The notes under the pieces: model-generated | Seen by the model: the letters and a program-made list of their open reading frames with translations, nothing else | What the model was told of the DNA's origin: nothing | Database searches by the model: none | Assembly (NCBI GenBank): GCA_964480635.1 | Contig: CAYZQE010000001.1 | Location: 1-64,000, forward strand | Length of the DNA: 64,000 nucleotides | From: CAYZQE01 sp964480635 | GTDB lineage: Bacteria; Pseudomonadota; Gammaproteobacteria; GCA-001735895 | Reading direction: 5' to 3' | Position numbers and translations under genes: made by a program | Shown: positions 26,721-36,772 of the stretch, piece by piece | How the letters are laid out: every line of letters starts with the position of its first letter | Position numbering within the stretch: the stretch's first letter is position 1

Positions 26721-27629
26721 TTAAAAAAACCCAGAACTTCCGTCATCTGCATCTTTAGGTGGCATATTTTCTTCGAAAAAACCAAAGCAGGCTTCTTTAC
26801 TTTTAGGCGCTAAAATAGGCATTCCAATCATTTCTGCCGAATCATTAATGACCGTGCTAGTACCAATCCATTTAATATGATGCCCTGTCTGACTTAATGT
26901 TTCTTTTAGGCTATATAGCAACTGTAAGCCTGCTGTATCAATCTTTATCATTTCATCTGCATTGATTATTATTTCTTCATCGGCTGAGATCAAACTGGCG
27001 ATTTGATCCTTTACTTCAGCAACTGTTTTTATCGTGAGCTCTGAACCTAAATTAATCGCATCTTCTTTTGAAATATCTAATGTTTCCATATTTGTCGCCT
27101 CTAAAACGCTGTTATCGTCGTCAGTAAAAAAACCAAAGCCATCTTCTGATGAGGTGTCCTCTACTTTAGGGCTATTTAACTCTTCTGCAAAAAAACCAAA
27201 ACCATCTTCTGCTGATGTATCTTCTGCTTTAGATGTGACTGGCTCTTCTTTAAAAAAACCAAAGCCATCTTCCGACGAGCTGCCCTCTTCTTTAGAACTC
27301 TTTGATTCTTCTGAAAAGAAGCCGAAACCATCTTCTGCTGATGTATCTTCCACCTTAGAGTCATTTGACTCTTCAGTAAATAAACCAAAGCCTTCACTGC
27401 CATCGGTATTCGTTACTTCCTTAACAGCCTTATTCTTAGCTTTCTTTTTTACTGTTTTCTTTACCGAATTTTTAGCCGCTTTCTTTACTATTTTCTCTGT
27501 CTTACTGACCGCTTTTTTAGGCTTTGATGTTTTTTCAGTTGGCTCATTTTTACCTTCTGACGCGTCAGGCTCTTTTAACCATGCTAAAGGATCATAGTCT
27601 AAAACTGATTTTTTTTTCTTTTTAACCAT
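26721..27629 (-). CDS. STAS-domain protein with basic N-terminus and five Gly-Phe repeats
   Basis: 302 aa in three parts. Residues 1-70 are Lys-rich and low in complexity. Residues 78-175 hold five copies of a 20-21-residue acidic/Ser-rich repeat, each with G-F-G-F/L-F (EDGFGFF). Residues about 195-285 form a STAS domain (LTIKTVAEVKDQI, IKIDTAGLQLLYSL, with Thr in place of the usual Ser). The protein then ends CFGFFEEN...SSGFF, so the motif recurs at the very end. STAS domains act as phospho-switches or adaptors. The repeats look like linear docking motifs; their partner is unknown. It overlaps nothing and sits 2 nt after cheW. Confidence 0.75.
   Translation of the reverse strand: MVKKKKKSVLDYDPLAWLKEPDASEGKNEPTEKTSKPKKAVSKTEKIVKKAAKNSVKKTVKKKAKNKAVKEVTNTDGSEGFGLFTEESNDSKVEDTSAEDGFGFFSEESKSSKEEGSSSEDGFGFFKEEPVTSKAEDTSAEDGFGFFAEELNSPKVEDTSSEDGFGFFTDDDNSVLEATNMETLDISKEDAINLGSELTIKTVAEVKDQIASLISADEEIIINADEMIKIDTAGLQLLYSLKETLSQTGHHIKWIGTSTVINDSAEMIGMPILAPKSKEACFGFFEENMPPKDADDGSSGFF
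27100..27400 (-). repeat. Five tandem 60-63 bp repeats encoding EDGFGFF units
   Basis: In-frame repeats inside the STAS protein gene. The plus strand shows aaaaaaccaaagccatcttc-like blocks at about 27126, 27189, 27255, 27315 and 27378. Copies differ at the nucleotide level, suggesting age or selection on the protein motif rather than recent slippage. Confidence 0.8.
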
Positions 27630-27631
27630 GA

Positions 27632-28123
27632 TTATTCCATTTCAGCTATCGTTTCAAACTCTTCAGAATCCAACAAACGTTCGGAATCCACTAACATGAC
27701 CATATGTTCTTCTTTAGTCACCATGCCAATGACATAATCAGTATTAATCTTACTCCCCAAACTCGGAGACACTTTAATTTCATCTCGAGTCACCGACAAC
27801 ACGTCTGACACGGCGTCTACAACTATACCCATCATGTGACCATCCTCTTCACCCACTGTTAATACAATAATGACCGTTGTAGGGTGATATTCAATATCAT
27901 TAAGATTAAATCTAATTCTTAAATCAACAATAGGTACAATGCTGCCACGTAAATCTAAAACACCTTTAATAAAATCAGGCGTATTATGTAATTCCCGTAT
28001 TTTTTCCCAACCTCTAATTTCCTTAACCTTCAGAATATCTATTCCATAGTCTTCTTGACCTAAGGTAAAGGTTAAAAACTCTAGCCTTTCATTTAGGTTA
28101 TCGGTTTGATTTTGCTCTGACAT
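27632..28123 (-). CDS. cheW: CheW coupling protein
   Basis: 163-aa CheW with the two-lobe SH3-like fold: FTLGQEDYGIDILKVKEIRGWEKI at the start, the core KGVLDLRGSIVPIVDLRIRF and a late GIVVDAVSDVLSV. It links receptors to CheA. The IRGWE start of this copy is shared with the other CheW of this cluster (36261-36770). Transcribed directly after the CZB receptor gene. Confidence 0.96.
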   Translation of the reverse strand: MSEQNQTDNLNERLEFLTFTLGQEDYGIDILKVKEIRGWEKIRELHNTPDFIKGVLDLRGSIVPIVDLRIRFNLNDIEYHPTTVIIVLTVGEEDGHMMGIVVDAVSDVLSVTRDEIKVSPSLGSKINTDYVIGMVTKEEHMVMLVDSERLLDSEEFETIAEME

Positions 28124-28129
28124 AATTTA

Positions 28130-30694
28130 CTAACCTTTTATTTTTTGCTCAATCGACGTAAGGTTTGCCACCACTTGCGTTGAGCATACAGTTACTTTGT
28201 TATATAGGTTTTCTGCGCTATCGCAATCGCCACCTTCCTTTGCATCAATAATAGCTGAAATATAGCTGTGCATTTCTTTATGCGTTTTTTCCATATCCAG
28301 CAATTCTTGATGCTCGCCATAAACTCTTAAGCCATCGGCATACAACCATTTACCTAAATCGCAATGTCTATGTGACACGGCCTGCTCTTGTGTTAACTCT
28401 TCTTTATCATCTAGAAATTTTCTTAGTCGTTCTTTCCATGCTAAGTGCTTCGTTTTAGCTAATTTAAAGTCTAAGGTACTTGTGGCAACTGCTTTAACAA
28501 TATCTGTTTTAAAGAACTGCATTTGGCCATTCATGGTATTCGACTGCTCAGACATATGTGTACTGGCTGCTGACGCTTCTTCTGCTAAAGCGGCATTTTG
28601 CTGTGTTAAATCATCAAGGCCGGTTAGGGCTTTACTAACTTGATCAACCCCTGTTGATTGCTCGGCACTAGCCGCTGCAATTTCACCAACAATATCGCTT
28701 ACTTTTTTTACACCTAAAACAATGTGACCTAATGTTTCACCTGATTCATTCACTAAGTCAGAACCTGCTTTCACCTTATTAACACTATCTTGAATTAACT
28801 CTTTAATTTCTTTTGCAGCGGTTGCTGAACGCTGTGCTAAATTACGCACTTCAGTTGCTACAACTGCAAAACCACGGCCTTGATCACCGGCTCTAGCAGC
28901 TTCTACACTCGCATTAAGCGCCAACAAATTAGTTTGAAAAGCAATTTCGTCAATGACGCTAATAATTTCTGCTATTTTACTACTCGATTGGTTAATCTCT
29001 TCCATCGCATTAATAGCATCAGCAACCACATGACCACCCTTATCTGCAGTGTCCCCTGCTTCTGCTGCTAATTGGTTTGCTTGCGCGGCATTACCCGCGT
29101 TTTGTTTTACTGTCGAAGTTATTTCTTCCATGCTTGCCGCCACTTCTTCTAGTGCAGTTGCTTGCTGCTCTGTACGGTTTGATAAATTATTGTTACCCGA
29201 AGCAATTTCTTGCGAGGAATTATTAATCTGATTCGATGAATCCCTAATGCCATTCACGATATCTCTTAATTTAACAATCGTCTTATTCACATTATCTTTA
29301 ACTTCACCGAACACACCATCATAAGCTCGATCAATCGTTTGCCCTAGATTACCACCAGCAACGCCTGACATAACTTGATTAACATCTGCAAAGGTTGCTT
29401 CTAACACATCCAACATTTCATTTAAGTTAACTGATAAATTTTTGAAAAAACCAACCTGGCTAGTCGCATTCAGTCGCGAACTTAAATTACCCGATTGAGC
29501 AGCAACCACTAGATGCTCAATCTCTTTTTCAAAATTACGCTCAATTGTTAAATCACGCCACTCCAAGATAGTGCCAACGCGCTGGCCATCTTGAATCACG
29601 GGACTCGAATTAATACTTAATACTCGACGACCTAATGACTTTTCTTCTGTATGACTATTTTTTAATCCATCTAATAATCGACGTTGTTTTACCGCATCAT
29701 TATAAAAGATGTCTAAAGGTGTGCCCAAAAGTTTTTCGGCATTAAAGCCTGTTACTTGCTGAGAAATATCGTCAGTCGCATCTTTAAACATCGACTTAAT
29801 CGTTTCATTTAAATAGATAATATTATAATTTTGATCAACTAACATAACGTTCGATCCCGCATTATCTAACGCTGATTGAATACGCTGGCCAGCTGTTGCT
29901 TTTTCACGCGCATCCATCACATCAAAGCCTAAACGCACTTGCAATGTAAACAACCGTCTTAATAAACTACCCATATCATCTTTACGAGAAATATCAGTCC
30001 AGTTAAAATATTCTCCTCGACTTATCTCTGATATTTTATCGTATAGATAGTCCATTGGTTTACTGATTTTTTTTACTAAAAAAATACCTAAGACCAAAAA
30101 GATAATCGCTAAACCTAACATTAGCTGAGCGACAAATATCACCTCGACCCCCCTCATCAATAGGATACTCATGAGTAACATGACGAGAGAGAAAAAACCG
30201 ACTCCAATATATTGAAGACCAACAGATGATAACGACTGAAACTTTTCTATTAACGCACCAAAGCCTGTTTTTGTTAAAGTTTCTTGGCCTGAATTAACCT
30301 GTTGATAAAGCTTTTCTGCATCGCTTATCTGTTGGTCTGTAGGTCGTGTTCTTACTGACATATACTCAACAATACTGCCATCCTGATAAATAGGCGACAC
30401 ATTGGCATTAACCCAATAATAATCACCATTTTTAGCCCTATTTTTAATGGGTGCTGTCCATGGGATTTTCTTATTAAGATCATCCCATAAAGATTGAAAT
30501 GCTTCTGATGGCATGTCTGGGTGTCGTACTAAATTATGATTCTTACCCATCAATTCGTCATAACTAAACCCACTAATTTCCATGAATTCTTTATTACAAT
30601 AGGTAATAACCCCTTTTAAATTTGTTTTTGAAACCAAAATAGACCCTTCACGCATTTTGACTTCGTTATTCGTTACTGGCTCATTAACTTTCAT
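28130..30694 (-). CDS. Aer-type chemoreceptor with two PAS domains and a C-terminal zinc-binding CZB domain
   Basis: 854 aa. The N-terminal cytoplasmic Aer-like PAS (about 18-130) contains [13 protein letters not shown] and [11 protein letters not shown] hydrophobic hairpin of two helices (about 165-210) and a HAMP domain follow. A second PAS (about 268-380) and an MCP signalling domain come next, with the hairpin tip [21 protein letters not shown]. The tail (about 740-850) is a CZB domain: conserved His in [19 protein letters not shown] and a late His in KTHKEMH. CZB domains bind Zn and in some receptors respond to zinc or hypochlorite; Aer PAS domains usually hold FAD. It likely senses redox or metal state. 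There is no WEEF tail here. Confidence 0.92.
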   Translation of the reverse strand: MKVNEPVTNNEVKMREGSILVSKTNLKGVITYCNKEFMEISGFSYDELMGKNHNLVRHPDMPSEAFQSLWDDLNKKIPWTAPIKNRAKNGDYYWVNANVSPIYQDGSIVEYMSVRTRPTDQQISDAEKLYQQVNSGQETLTKTGFGALIEKFQSLSSVGLQYIGVGFFSLVMLLMSILLMRGVEVIFVAQLMLGLAIIFLVLGIFLVKKISKPMDYLYDKISEISRGEYFNWTDISRKDDMGSLLRRLFTLQVRLGFDVMDAREKATAGQRIQSALDNAGSNVMLVDQNYNIIYLNETIKSMFKDATDDISQQVTGFNAEKLLGTPLDIFYNDAVKQRRLLDGLKNSHTEEKSLGRRVLSINSSPVIQDGQRVGTILEWRDLTIERNFEKEIEHLVVAAQSGNLSSRLNATSQVGFFKNLSVNLNEMLDVLEATFADVNQVMSGVAGGNLGQTIDRAYDGVFGEVKDNVNKTIVKLRDIVNGIRDSSNQINNSSQEIASGNNNLSNRTEQQATALEEVAASMEEITSTVKQNAGNAAQANQLAAEAGDTADKGGHVVADAINAMEEINQSSSKIAEIISVIDEIAFQTNLLALNASVEAARAGDQGRGFAVVATEVRNLAQRSATAAKEIKELIQDSVNKVKAGSDLVNESGETLGHIVLGVKKVSDIVGEIAAASAEQSTGVDQVSKALTGLDDLTQQNAALAEEASAASTHMSEQSNTMNGQMQFFKTDIVKAVATSTLDFKLAKTKHLAWKERLRKFLDDKEELTQEQAVSHRHCDLGKWLYADGLRVYGEHQELLDMEKTHKEMHSYISAIIDAKEGGDCDSAENLYNKVTVCSTQVVANLTSIEQKIKG

Positions 30695-30719
30695 TCTTTA
30701 AATTCCTTAGAGTTAATTA

Positions 30720-33452
30720 TTAGAATTCATCCCAATCATCAGATGATTGTAAATCTATTCCTTTTTTGGCTACTGAATTTTTTGTTTCTATTTCGGGCTG
30801 CTTCTTTTCTGACGGCTTCTTTTCTGGCTCTTCATCAAAAATCATTGGCTCATTAAAATGTACCCTTTTATTGTCTACATTTCCGCTGTCATCAATTTTA
30901 AAGAAGCTGACATCTTGTTGCATAATTGAAGACCGTTCTGACAAATTAATACTTGCTGCCGTCACTTCTTCCGCTAAAGTCGCATTTTGTTGAGTGAGCG
31001 TATCCATTGATGTGATGGCAATATTGACTTCTTGAATGCCTTTTGATTGCTCTTCACTGGCTGCCGCGATTTCAGAAATAATGTCTACCACCTTTCTCAC
31101 GCCAGTTTCAATGTCAGCTAGCGATTGCCCTGAGTCATTGACAAGTTTTGACCCTGCTTCCACCTTAATAACACTATCGTTTATTAACTCTTTAATTTCT
31201 TTTGCTGCGGTTGCAGAACGTTGCGCTAAATTTCGAACTTCTGTTGCAACGACGGCAAAACCCCTGCCTTGATCACCCGCTCTTGCAGCTTCTACACTAG
31301 CATTCAGTGCTAATAAATTTGTTTGGAAAGCAATTTCATCAATCACACCGATTATGTCGGCAATCTTTGTGCTTGATTCATTAATCTGTGCCATCGCATC
31401 AATGGCATCATGAATAACACTGCCACCCTCTTGAGCTATATGTTGGGCTTCTTTTGCTAAACCATTTGCCATTATTGAATTAGACGTATTTTCAGACACA
31501 GTTGCTGTTAATTCAGCAATACTCGCGGCGGTTTCTTCTAAGGCTGCGGCTTGCTGCTCAGAGCGCATCGATAGATTTCCGTTACCTTCCGCGATCTCAT
31601 TAGAAATTCCATCAATCACACTGGCGCTGGTAATAATTTTTTTGGTTATTTCACGTAAATTGATGACGGTCTTAGCGGCTGCTTGCTCAACTTTGCCAAA
31701 AATGCCGACATTGACTTCATTAACATCCTTTGTTAAATCACCTTTTGCGAGTGTTTGCATGGATTCGTTTAATGAATTTAAGGCGTTTTCGACAATGACT
31801 AATAGCTCATTAGTATTTGAGCTTAAGGTTGCAAAGAAACCTGTTTTATTAGACAAATCAATTTTAGTCGCTAAGTCACCCCCCATAGCAAGAGATACAA
31901 CATTAGCAATCTCTGACTCCATAGAAATCTCTAAGGTTTTATCTTGAATTTCATAAACCTTACCAAGTAACTCTCCATCATCTGCAAAAATTTTATTTGA
32001 AGTAACCAATAAGGTATTACCCTGATATAACACTTTTTGTTTATCACATTCTTCATGCTCACTCAGAAAAACATCATGTGTTAACACACTACTTGCTGCG
32101 CCATTTTCTAGTGACAATTGATCAACTTTGTCATACAACTCTTGAGCCATGTTATTAACATAAACCACTTTATTTTTATTATCTATAACCAGAACATTCC
32201 CAGAAATGCTATCTAATGCTGTTTTTACTCGTGCATTTTCACGTGAAATTAAACGCTCAGTATCAATACTGTCTTTCAATTCCTTTTGCATATGACCCAA
32301 CGACTTGAAGAGTTGCCCAAATTCATCAGTCGATTTAACTATAATATTGTTATTTAAATTTCCTTTAGCAATTTCTTTGGCCAAACTAACCGCCCAATTT
32401 AATGAATGTGTAATCAAACGACTTAAGAACCAAGCGATCAAAAGCGCCATGACTATCACTACAACTAACACTATATAAAATTGTTTTGATTGAGCAGTGT
32501 AAATATTGTCAACGTGTTCTTGGGCTAGCGATATGTTTTCTTTTTGACGATAAATTAATGCGTCTATTTTTTCTTTTATGCTCAGTAATAAGGGTGTGAC
32601 TTGCGTTTTTACAATGTAAGCGTCTTGACGCCATTTATCACTATTATGAAGCTCAATTAACTGACCAAAATTATTCATGAATTGTGTTTTTAAAGCTATA
32701 AATTGCTCTAAAGAGTCTGATTGATCTAAAGTTAATAAGTCATCATCATTTTGTAGTACCAACAACCTTTCGACCATAGCATCAACATTGCTGCTATATA
32801 ACTTAATATTATCAATAGCCGCGGGGGCTTTGAAGGCTAAAAATAAACGTAATTCAGTCATCACACTGGCCCAGCTATACCTTAATTTATGAATTAAAGT
32901 TATCACCTCTTTTCGCTCTTCAATGTATTCTTCTTCGTCTTCAGAGCTTAGCATTTGCCCTAATAACTGTAACAGCTCCCTATTTAAAGGGTTAATTTTT
33001 TCTTGGGCAAAGCCCACTGCCAAAATATTGAGATTATTGTCTTTCGATAAGGCCAACAACCTGGGTTTAATTTTTTGAATGGCCTCAACGTCAACGGCTA
33101 TTTTATTGATTAATTCGACAGATTGTTGATCAGCCGCTATTGCCTTTTCTTTTTTTAGTGACTTCATGGTGATCGTGATACGGTTTAAACCCACCACAAA
33201 ACTTTGTTCTTTATCCGCATCACCGGTCAGTAAATAAATACCCATCGCTCCAAAAACAGCTTCTATTTGGGCATTTAAAAGGCCTGCTTTTTCGACAGCC
33301 ACTTGATTTTCAGTAGACACTGTTTGAAAGGTTTCATACACCAAATTTAAACTATTATTAGAACTGACGGCTTTTAGCACAAAAATACTAACGACCACCA
33401 TAAAGCCTAAAGAAATTTTATATCGGATTGATAAATTATTAAAAAATTGCAT
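30720..33452 (-). CDS. Methyl-accepting chemotaxis protein with helical periplasmic domain and PAS, WDEF tail
   Basis: 910 aa. TM1 is at about 12-30. A large all-helical periplasmic region covers about 31-325, TM2 is at about 327-348, and HAMP then a PAS domain (about 405-520) follow. The MCP domain has the tip [21 protein letters not shown] and flanking methylation helices. A flexible linker of about 40 residues ends in SSDDWDEF, resembling the CheR-docking pentapeptides (NWETF in E. coli, GWEEF in Pseudomonas Aer2/McpB). The ligand is unknown. Confidence 0.9.
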   Translation of the reverse strand: MQFFNNLSIRYKISLGFMVVVSIFVLKAVSSNNSLNLVYETFQTVSTENQVAVEKAGLLNAQIEAVFGAMGIYLLTGDADKEQSFVVGLNRITITMKSLKKEKAIAADQQSVELINKIAVDVEAIQKIKPRLLALSKDNNLNILAVGFAQEKINPLNRELLQLLGQMLSSEDEEEYIEERKEVITLIHKLRYSWASVMTELRLFLAFKAPAAIDNIKLYSSNVDAMVERLLVLQNDDDLLTLDQSDSLEQFIALKTQFMNNFGQLIELHNSDKWRQDAYIVKTQVTPLLLSIKEKIDALIYRQKENISLAQEHVDNIYTAQSKQFYIVLVVVIVMALLIAWFLSRLITHSLNWAVSLAKEIAKGNLNNNIIVKSTDEFGQLFKSLGHMQKELKDSIDTERLISRENARVKTALDSISGNVLVIDNKNKVVYVNNMAQELYDKVDQLSLENGAASSVLTHDVFLSEHEECDKQKVLYQGNTLLVTSNKIFADDGELLGKVYEIQDKTLEISMESEIANVVSLAMGGDLATKIDLSNKTGFFATLSSNTNELLVIVENALNSLNESMQTLAKGDLTKDVNEVNVGIFGKVEQAAAKTVINLREITKKIITSASVIDGISNEIAEGNGNLSMRSEQQAAALEETAASIAELTATVSENTSNSIMANGLAKEAQHIAQEGGSVIHDAIDAMAQINESSTKIADIIGVIDEIAFQTNLLALNASVEAARAGDQGRGFAVVATEVRNLAQRSATAAKEIKELINDSVIKVEAGSKLVNDSGQSLADIETGVRKVVDIISEIAAASEEQSKGIQEVNIAITSMDTLTQQNATLAEEVTAASINLSERSSIMQQDVSFFKIDDSGNVDNKRVHFNEPMIFDEEPEKKPSEKKQPEIETKNSVAKKGIDLQSSDDWDEF

Positions 33453-33485
33453 GAATTAAATCTCTCTCATCCTACTTATTATGAC

Positions 33486-36200
33486 TTAAAATTCTTCCCA
33501 TTCATCAGCCGCAGGAGCAGATGGCTCTGGTATCGCTACTGGTGACGAAGTGGGCTTTGATTCACTAGAGGGTGCCTCTTTTTTCAGAGCAGAAGGTGCT
33601 TTTAAACTAGTCTGCGCATCAGATTCAGTTAATTTAAAGTACGTCATTTGCTCTAACATATCATTGGCTCCCTGTGTCATATTGACACTGGCTGCCGATG
33701 TTTCTTCTGCTAACGCTGCATTTTGTTGCGTCATCTCATCCATACTGGCTACCGCAGTATTCGCTTGTTCAATACCCGCTGTTTGCTCTTCACTGGCTGC
33801 TGCAATTTCGCCGACAATATCGCCTACTTTTTTAATGCCTTGAACAATTTCATCCAATGTTTCACCTGATTCATTCACCAAAGAAGAACCAATTTCTACT
33901 TTTTTAACACTATCTTGAATGAGTTCTTTAATCTCTTTTGCAGCAGTTGCTGAACGTTGCGCTAAATTTCTAACCTCGGTTGCCACAACAGCAAAGCCTC
34001 TACCTTGCTCACCAGCGCGGGCAGCCTCAACACTCGCATTAAGGGCTAATAGATTAGTTTGGAAGGCAATTTCATCAATCACTCCAATAATTTCTGCAAT
34101 TTTGTTACTTGAACTATTGATTTCAGTCATCGCCTTAATCGCGCCTTCTACAACATCACCACCTTTATTGGCAACTTCTCTTGCCGATGCTGCTAAAATA
34201 TTAGCTTGTTGTGCGTTATCTGAATTTTGCTTTACGATTGAGGTCAATTCTTCCATGCTGGCAGCGGTTTCTTCAAGAGCACTGGCTTGCTGATCTGTAC
34301 GACCTGAAAGACTATTATTACCCGAGGCTATTTCTGTTGATGCATTGGTCAAATCTGACGTAGAACTGCGTATTTCTCCAATCACTCGGGCAAATTGAAC
34401 AATGGTTTCATTCACATGATCGCTGACCTCGCCAAATGTTCCGCCATAATTATTTTCTATGTGTTTGGTTAAGTCACCGTGAGACAGTGCTGACATGACA
34501 TTTTTAATGTCATCTAATGTATTAGAAATTTCGGCAACCATGTCATTAATACCTTCACTTAAATTAAGGAAGAAACCTGATTTGCCTTGAGTTGCAATGC
34601 GTTGATCTAAATCACCAGATTTAGCGGCGACTACTATTTGTTCGATTTCTTTTTCGACATTAACTTCTATTGTTCTATCTTCCCATTCCACTACGGTACC
34701 AATACGCTCACCGTCATCACTCACAACAGGGTTCGCAATAAATCGCATATTATGACCGCCAACAAGAAAATCAGCTTCATGACGCGACTCTAACATTTTA
34801 ACCAAGCCTCTTTGGTAACTTGACTCTTTATTAAAAATATCCATATTTGAGCCAACCAAGCTATCAACTGAAAATGCGGGTAAATCTTTAACAATACCTT
34901 CTTCTGCATTTCTAAACATAGAAATAGCAGCATCGTTCATATAAATAATGTCATTTTTTTGATTCACGAGCATGACATTTGCGCTGACATTATCGAGAGC
35001 CTGTCTAATACGTGAATTCTCTCGACTAATGACCGCATCACTTTCAATGCGCTCTTTAAGGCCTGTTTGCATCGTCTTTAACGAGCCCAACATATTACCC
35101 AATTCATCCGTACTATTGACGGTGATAGCCCCTGTTAAATCACCCTTAGCTATTTTTTGTACCATATTTAATGCACTAGCAACCGACTCTCTAATGCCTT
35201 TTTGGACGATATAACCTAAAAACAATGTAATCAGAATTGAAAAAATAGACACTAATGCCGCTGAAATCAATGTCGAGCTTGCTGTATCGCCCATTTCTTT
35301 TGATTTATTAATTAATGATGTCGTTAAGCTATCTGCAACTTTATTTAATAAATTGATTTTTCCAGTTTGCTGCTGAACCCATTCATCTGGCTCTATGCCA
35401 AAAGCACCGTAATCTGATGCTTCAAAGGCCTTAGCCCTCATTGCGGCCGTTTTATCAACATATTCACCAACCATTGTGGCGATATAAAGTTCTTTTTGTT
35501 GAGCGCTTGCCAACGAAAGGTAAACGCTTTCATAAACATTTTGCCCGTTGACCGCATTATTAAAATCTGAAAAATTAGCACCTACAAATTGATCGTTTTT
35601 AAACACTTGGGCAAGCACTTTACGCTCTGTAATGGCTAAACTTTTTATGTGTAAAAAATTAGAATAAGATGCCGAAATAATCGCGGCTTCTTTACTGGGG
35701 CTCATGGCGGGTAATAAGCCAATCACATCAAGTAAACTTGAGCTCAGTTGCTTATAAAATGCTGCCGCTTTATTGCGTTTTAATTTTTTATTGTTAATAG
35801 CGCTGCGCTTATCGTCAATAGTTGCTAACATTTCTTGAGAGCTAGCAACTTGTGCGCTAAAGACATCCGTTACTGCATTATTATCTATGTCATTTAAGGC
35901 ACCTTTTAGATTACTAATGGCTTTATTAGTGTTGCCTCGAGCATTCTCTATTTCTTCGCCAAACTTTTTACCTCTGGCTCTTTGGTACTTTTCGGTAATA
36001 TTTTTTTCAATAACCAATACATCCAATAGCTTATTCGTTGCAATAGCCATTTCAATTAAATTGCTCATCGCCGCAGCTTCTGACGCTGTGTTTTGTGCAT
36101 TTAGAAACTGTTTACCCGAAAAAAATACTAAGCTAACTAATGGAATGATTAACATCAATCCTAGTTTTTTACCCAATTTCATATTATTAATTAAATTCAC
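33486..36200 (-). CDS. Methyl-accepting chemotaxis protein with NIT-like sensor domain, WEEF tail
   Basis: 904 aa. TM1 is at about 11-29. The periplasmic helical domain (about 30-305) resembles the nitrate/nitrite-sensing NIT domain, with the block SKEAAIISASYSNFLHIKSLA and later helices. TM2 is at about 310-332, followed by HAMP, a PAS domain (about 395-510) and an MCP domain with the tip [21 protein letters not shown]. The C-terminus ADEWEEF matches the Pseudomonas Aer2 CheR2-docking peptide. The start is GTG with a GGTGG ribosome site 7 nt upstream. Nitrate/nitrite sensing is only a suggestion from the fold. Confidence 0.9.
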   Translation of the reverse strand: MNLINNMKLGKKLGLMLIIPLVSLVFFSGKQFLNAQNTASEAAAMSNLIEMAIATNKLLDVLVIEKNITEKYQRARGKKFGEEIENARGNTNKAISNLKGALNDIDNNAVTDVFSAQVASSQEMLATIDDKRSAINNKKLKRNKAAAFYKQLSSSLLDVIGLLPAMSPSKEAAIISASYSNFLHIKSLAITERKVLAQVFKNDQFVGANFSDFNNAVNGQNVYESVYLSLASAQQKELYIATMVGEYVDKTAAMRAKAFEASDYGAFGIEPDEWVQQQTGKINLLNKVADSLTTSLINKSKEMGDTASSTLISAALVSIFSILITLFLGYIVQKGIRESVASALNMVQKIAKGDLTGAITVNSTDELGNMLGSLKTMQTGLKERIESDAVISRENSRIRQALDNVSANVMLVNQKNDIIYMNDAAISMFRNAEEGIVKDLPAFSVDSLVGSNMDIFNKESSYQRGLVKMLESRHEADFLVGGHNMRFIANPVVSDDGERIGTVVEWEDRTIEVNVEKEIEQIVVAAKSGDLDQRIATQGKSGFFLNLSEGINDMVAEISNTLDDIKNVMSALSHGDLTKHIENNYGGTFGEVSDHVNETIVQFARVIGEIRSSTSDLTNASTEIASGNNSLSGRTDQQASALEETAASMEELTSIVKQNSDNAQQANILAASAREVANKGGDVVEGAIKAMTEINSSSNKIAEIIGVIDEIAFQTNLLALNASVEAARAGEQGRGFAVVATEVRNLAQRSATAAKEIKELIQDSVKKVEIGSSLVNESGETLDEIVQGIKKVGDIVGEIAAASEEQTAGIEQANTAVASMDEMTQQNAALAEETSAASVNMTQGANDMLEQMTYFKLTESDAQTSLKAPSALKKEAPSSESKPTSSPVAIPEPSAPAADEWEEF

Positions 36201-36260
36201 TCTTCCACCTTTCTTACTTTAAGTTTTTACTTTTTTGTATTATATTTTCATGACTGAGTT

Positions 36261-36770
36261 CTATTCTTCTTCTATCTCAACAACTTCATCATATAAATCA
36301 GGTGATTTTAAAAATTCAACGGCATCAAACAGCATGACCATTTGTCCATCTGAATCAGCTAGACCCTTTATAAAGTCAACATCAATACGGTCTGAAAACT
36401 CTGGAGTTTTTCTTATTTTACTTTTTTCAGCATTCAGAACATCTGAAACAGCATCAACAACAATACCTGCAATACGCTCTTTTTCTTGAACTTCGCCTCG
36501 CAAAATAATTAAGACTGTTGTTGCTTCATAAGTCACATGCTCACAATGGCTTTTCATTCTCATATCAACGATGGGGACTGCTGTACCACGCAAATTAAGA
36601 ACGCCTTTGATATATTTTGGTGTATTAGGAACTCGGGCTACCGACTCCCATCCTCTTATTTCTTGAACACTCAGTAATTTAACACCATATATTGACTCAC
36701 CAACTGTATAGGTTAGATATTGTTCAAAGTCTTCATTTTGAGATAAATCCTGGGTTGCTTCTTCACTCAT
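36261..36770 (-). CDS. cheW: CheW coupling protein
   Basis: 169 aa. The CheW fold is seen in YTVGESIYGVKLLSVQEIRGWESV, KGVLNLRGTAVPIVDMRMK and GIVVDAVSDVLNAEKSKI. It follows cheA by 2 nt, so it is the primary adaptor of this array. The C-terminal tail is acidic (VVEIEEE). Confidence 0.96.
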   Translation of the reverse strand: MSEEATQDLSQNEDFEQYLTYTVGESIYGVKLLSVQEIRGWESVARVPNTPKYIKGVLNLRGTAVPIVDMRMKSHCEHVTYEATTVLIILRGEVQEKERIAGIVVDAVSDVLNAEKSKIRKTPEFSDRIDVDFIKGLADSDGQMVMLFDAVEFLKSPDLYDEVVEIEEE

Positions 36771-36772
36771 TG

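Noticed and set aside
27034..27597. Plus-strand frame of 187 codons opposite the STAS/repeat gene
   Set aside because: Antisense shadow of a biased-composition repeat; no start signal, and the minus-strand frame has a STAS domain and operon context.
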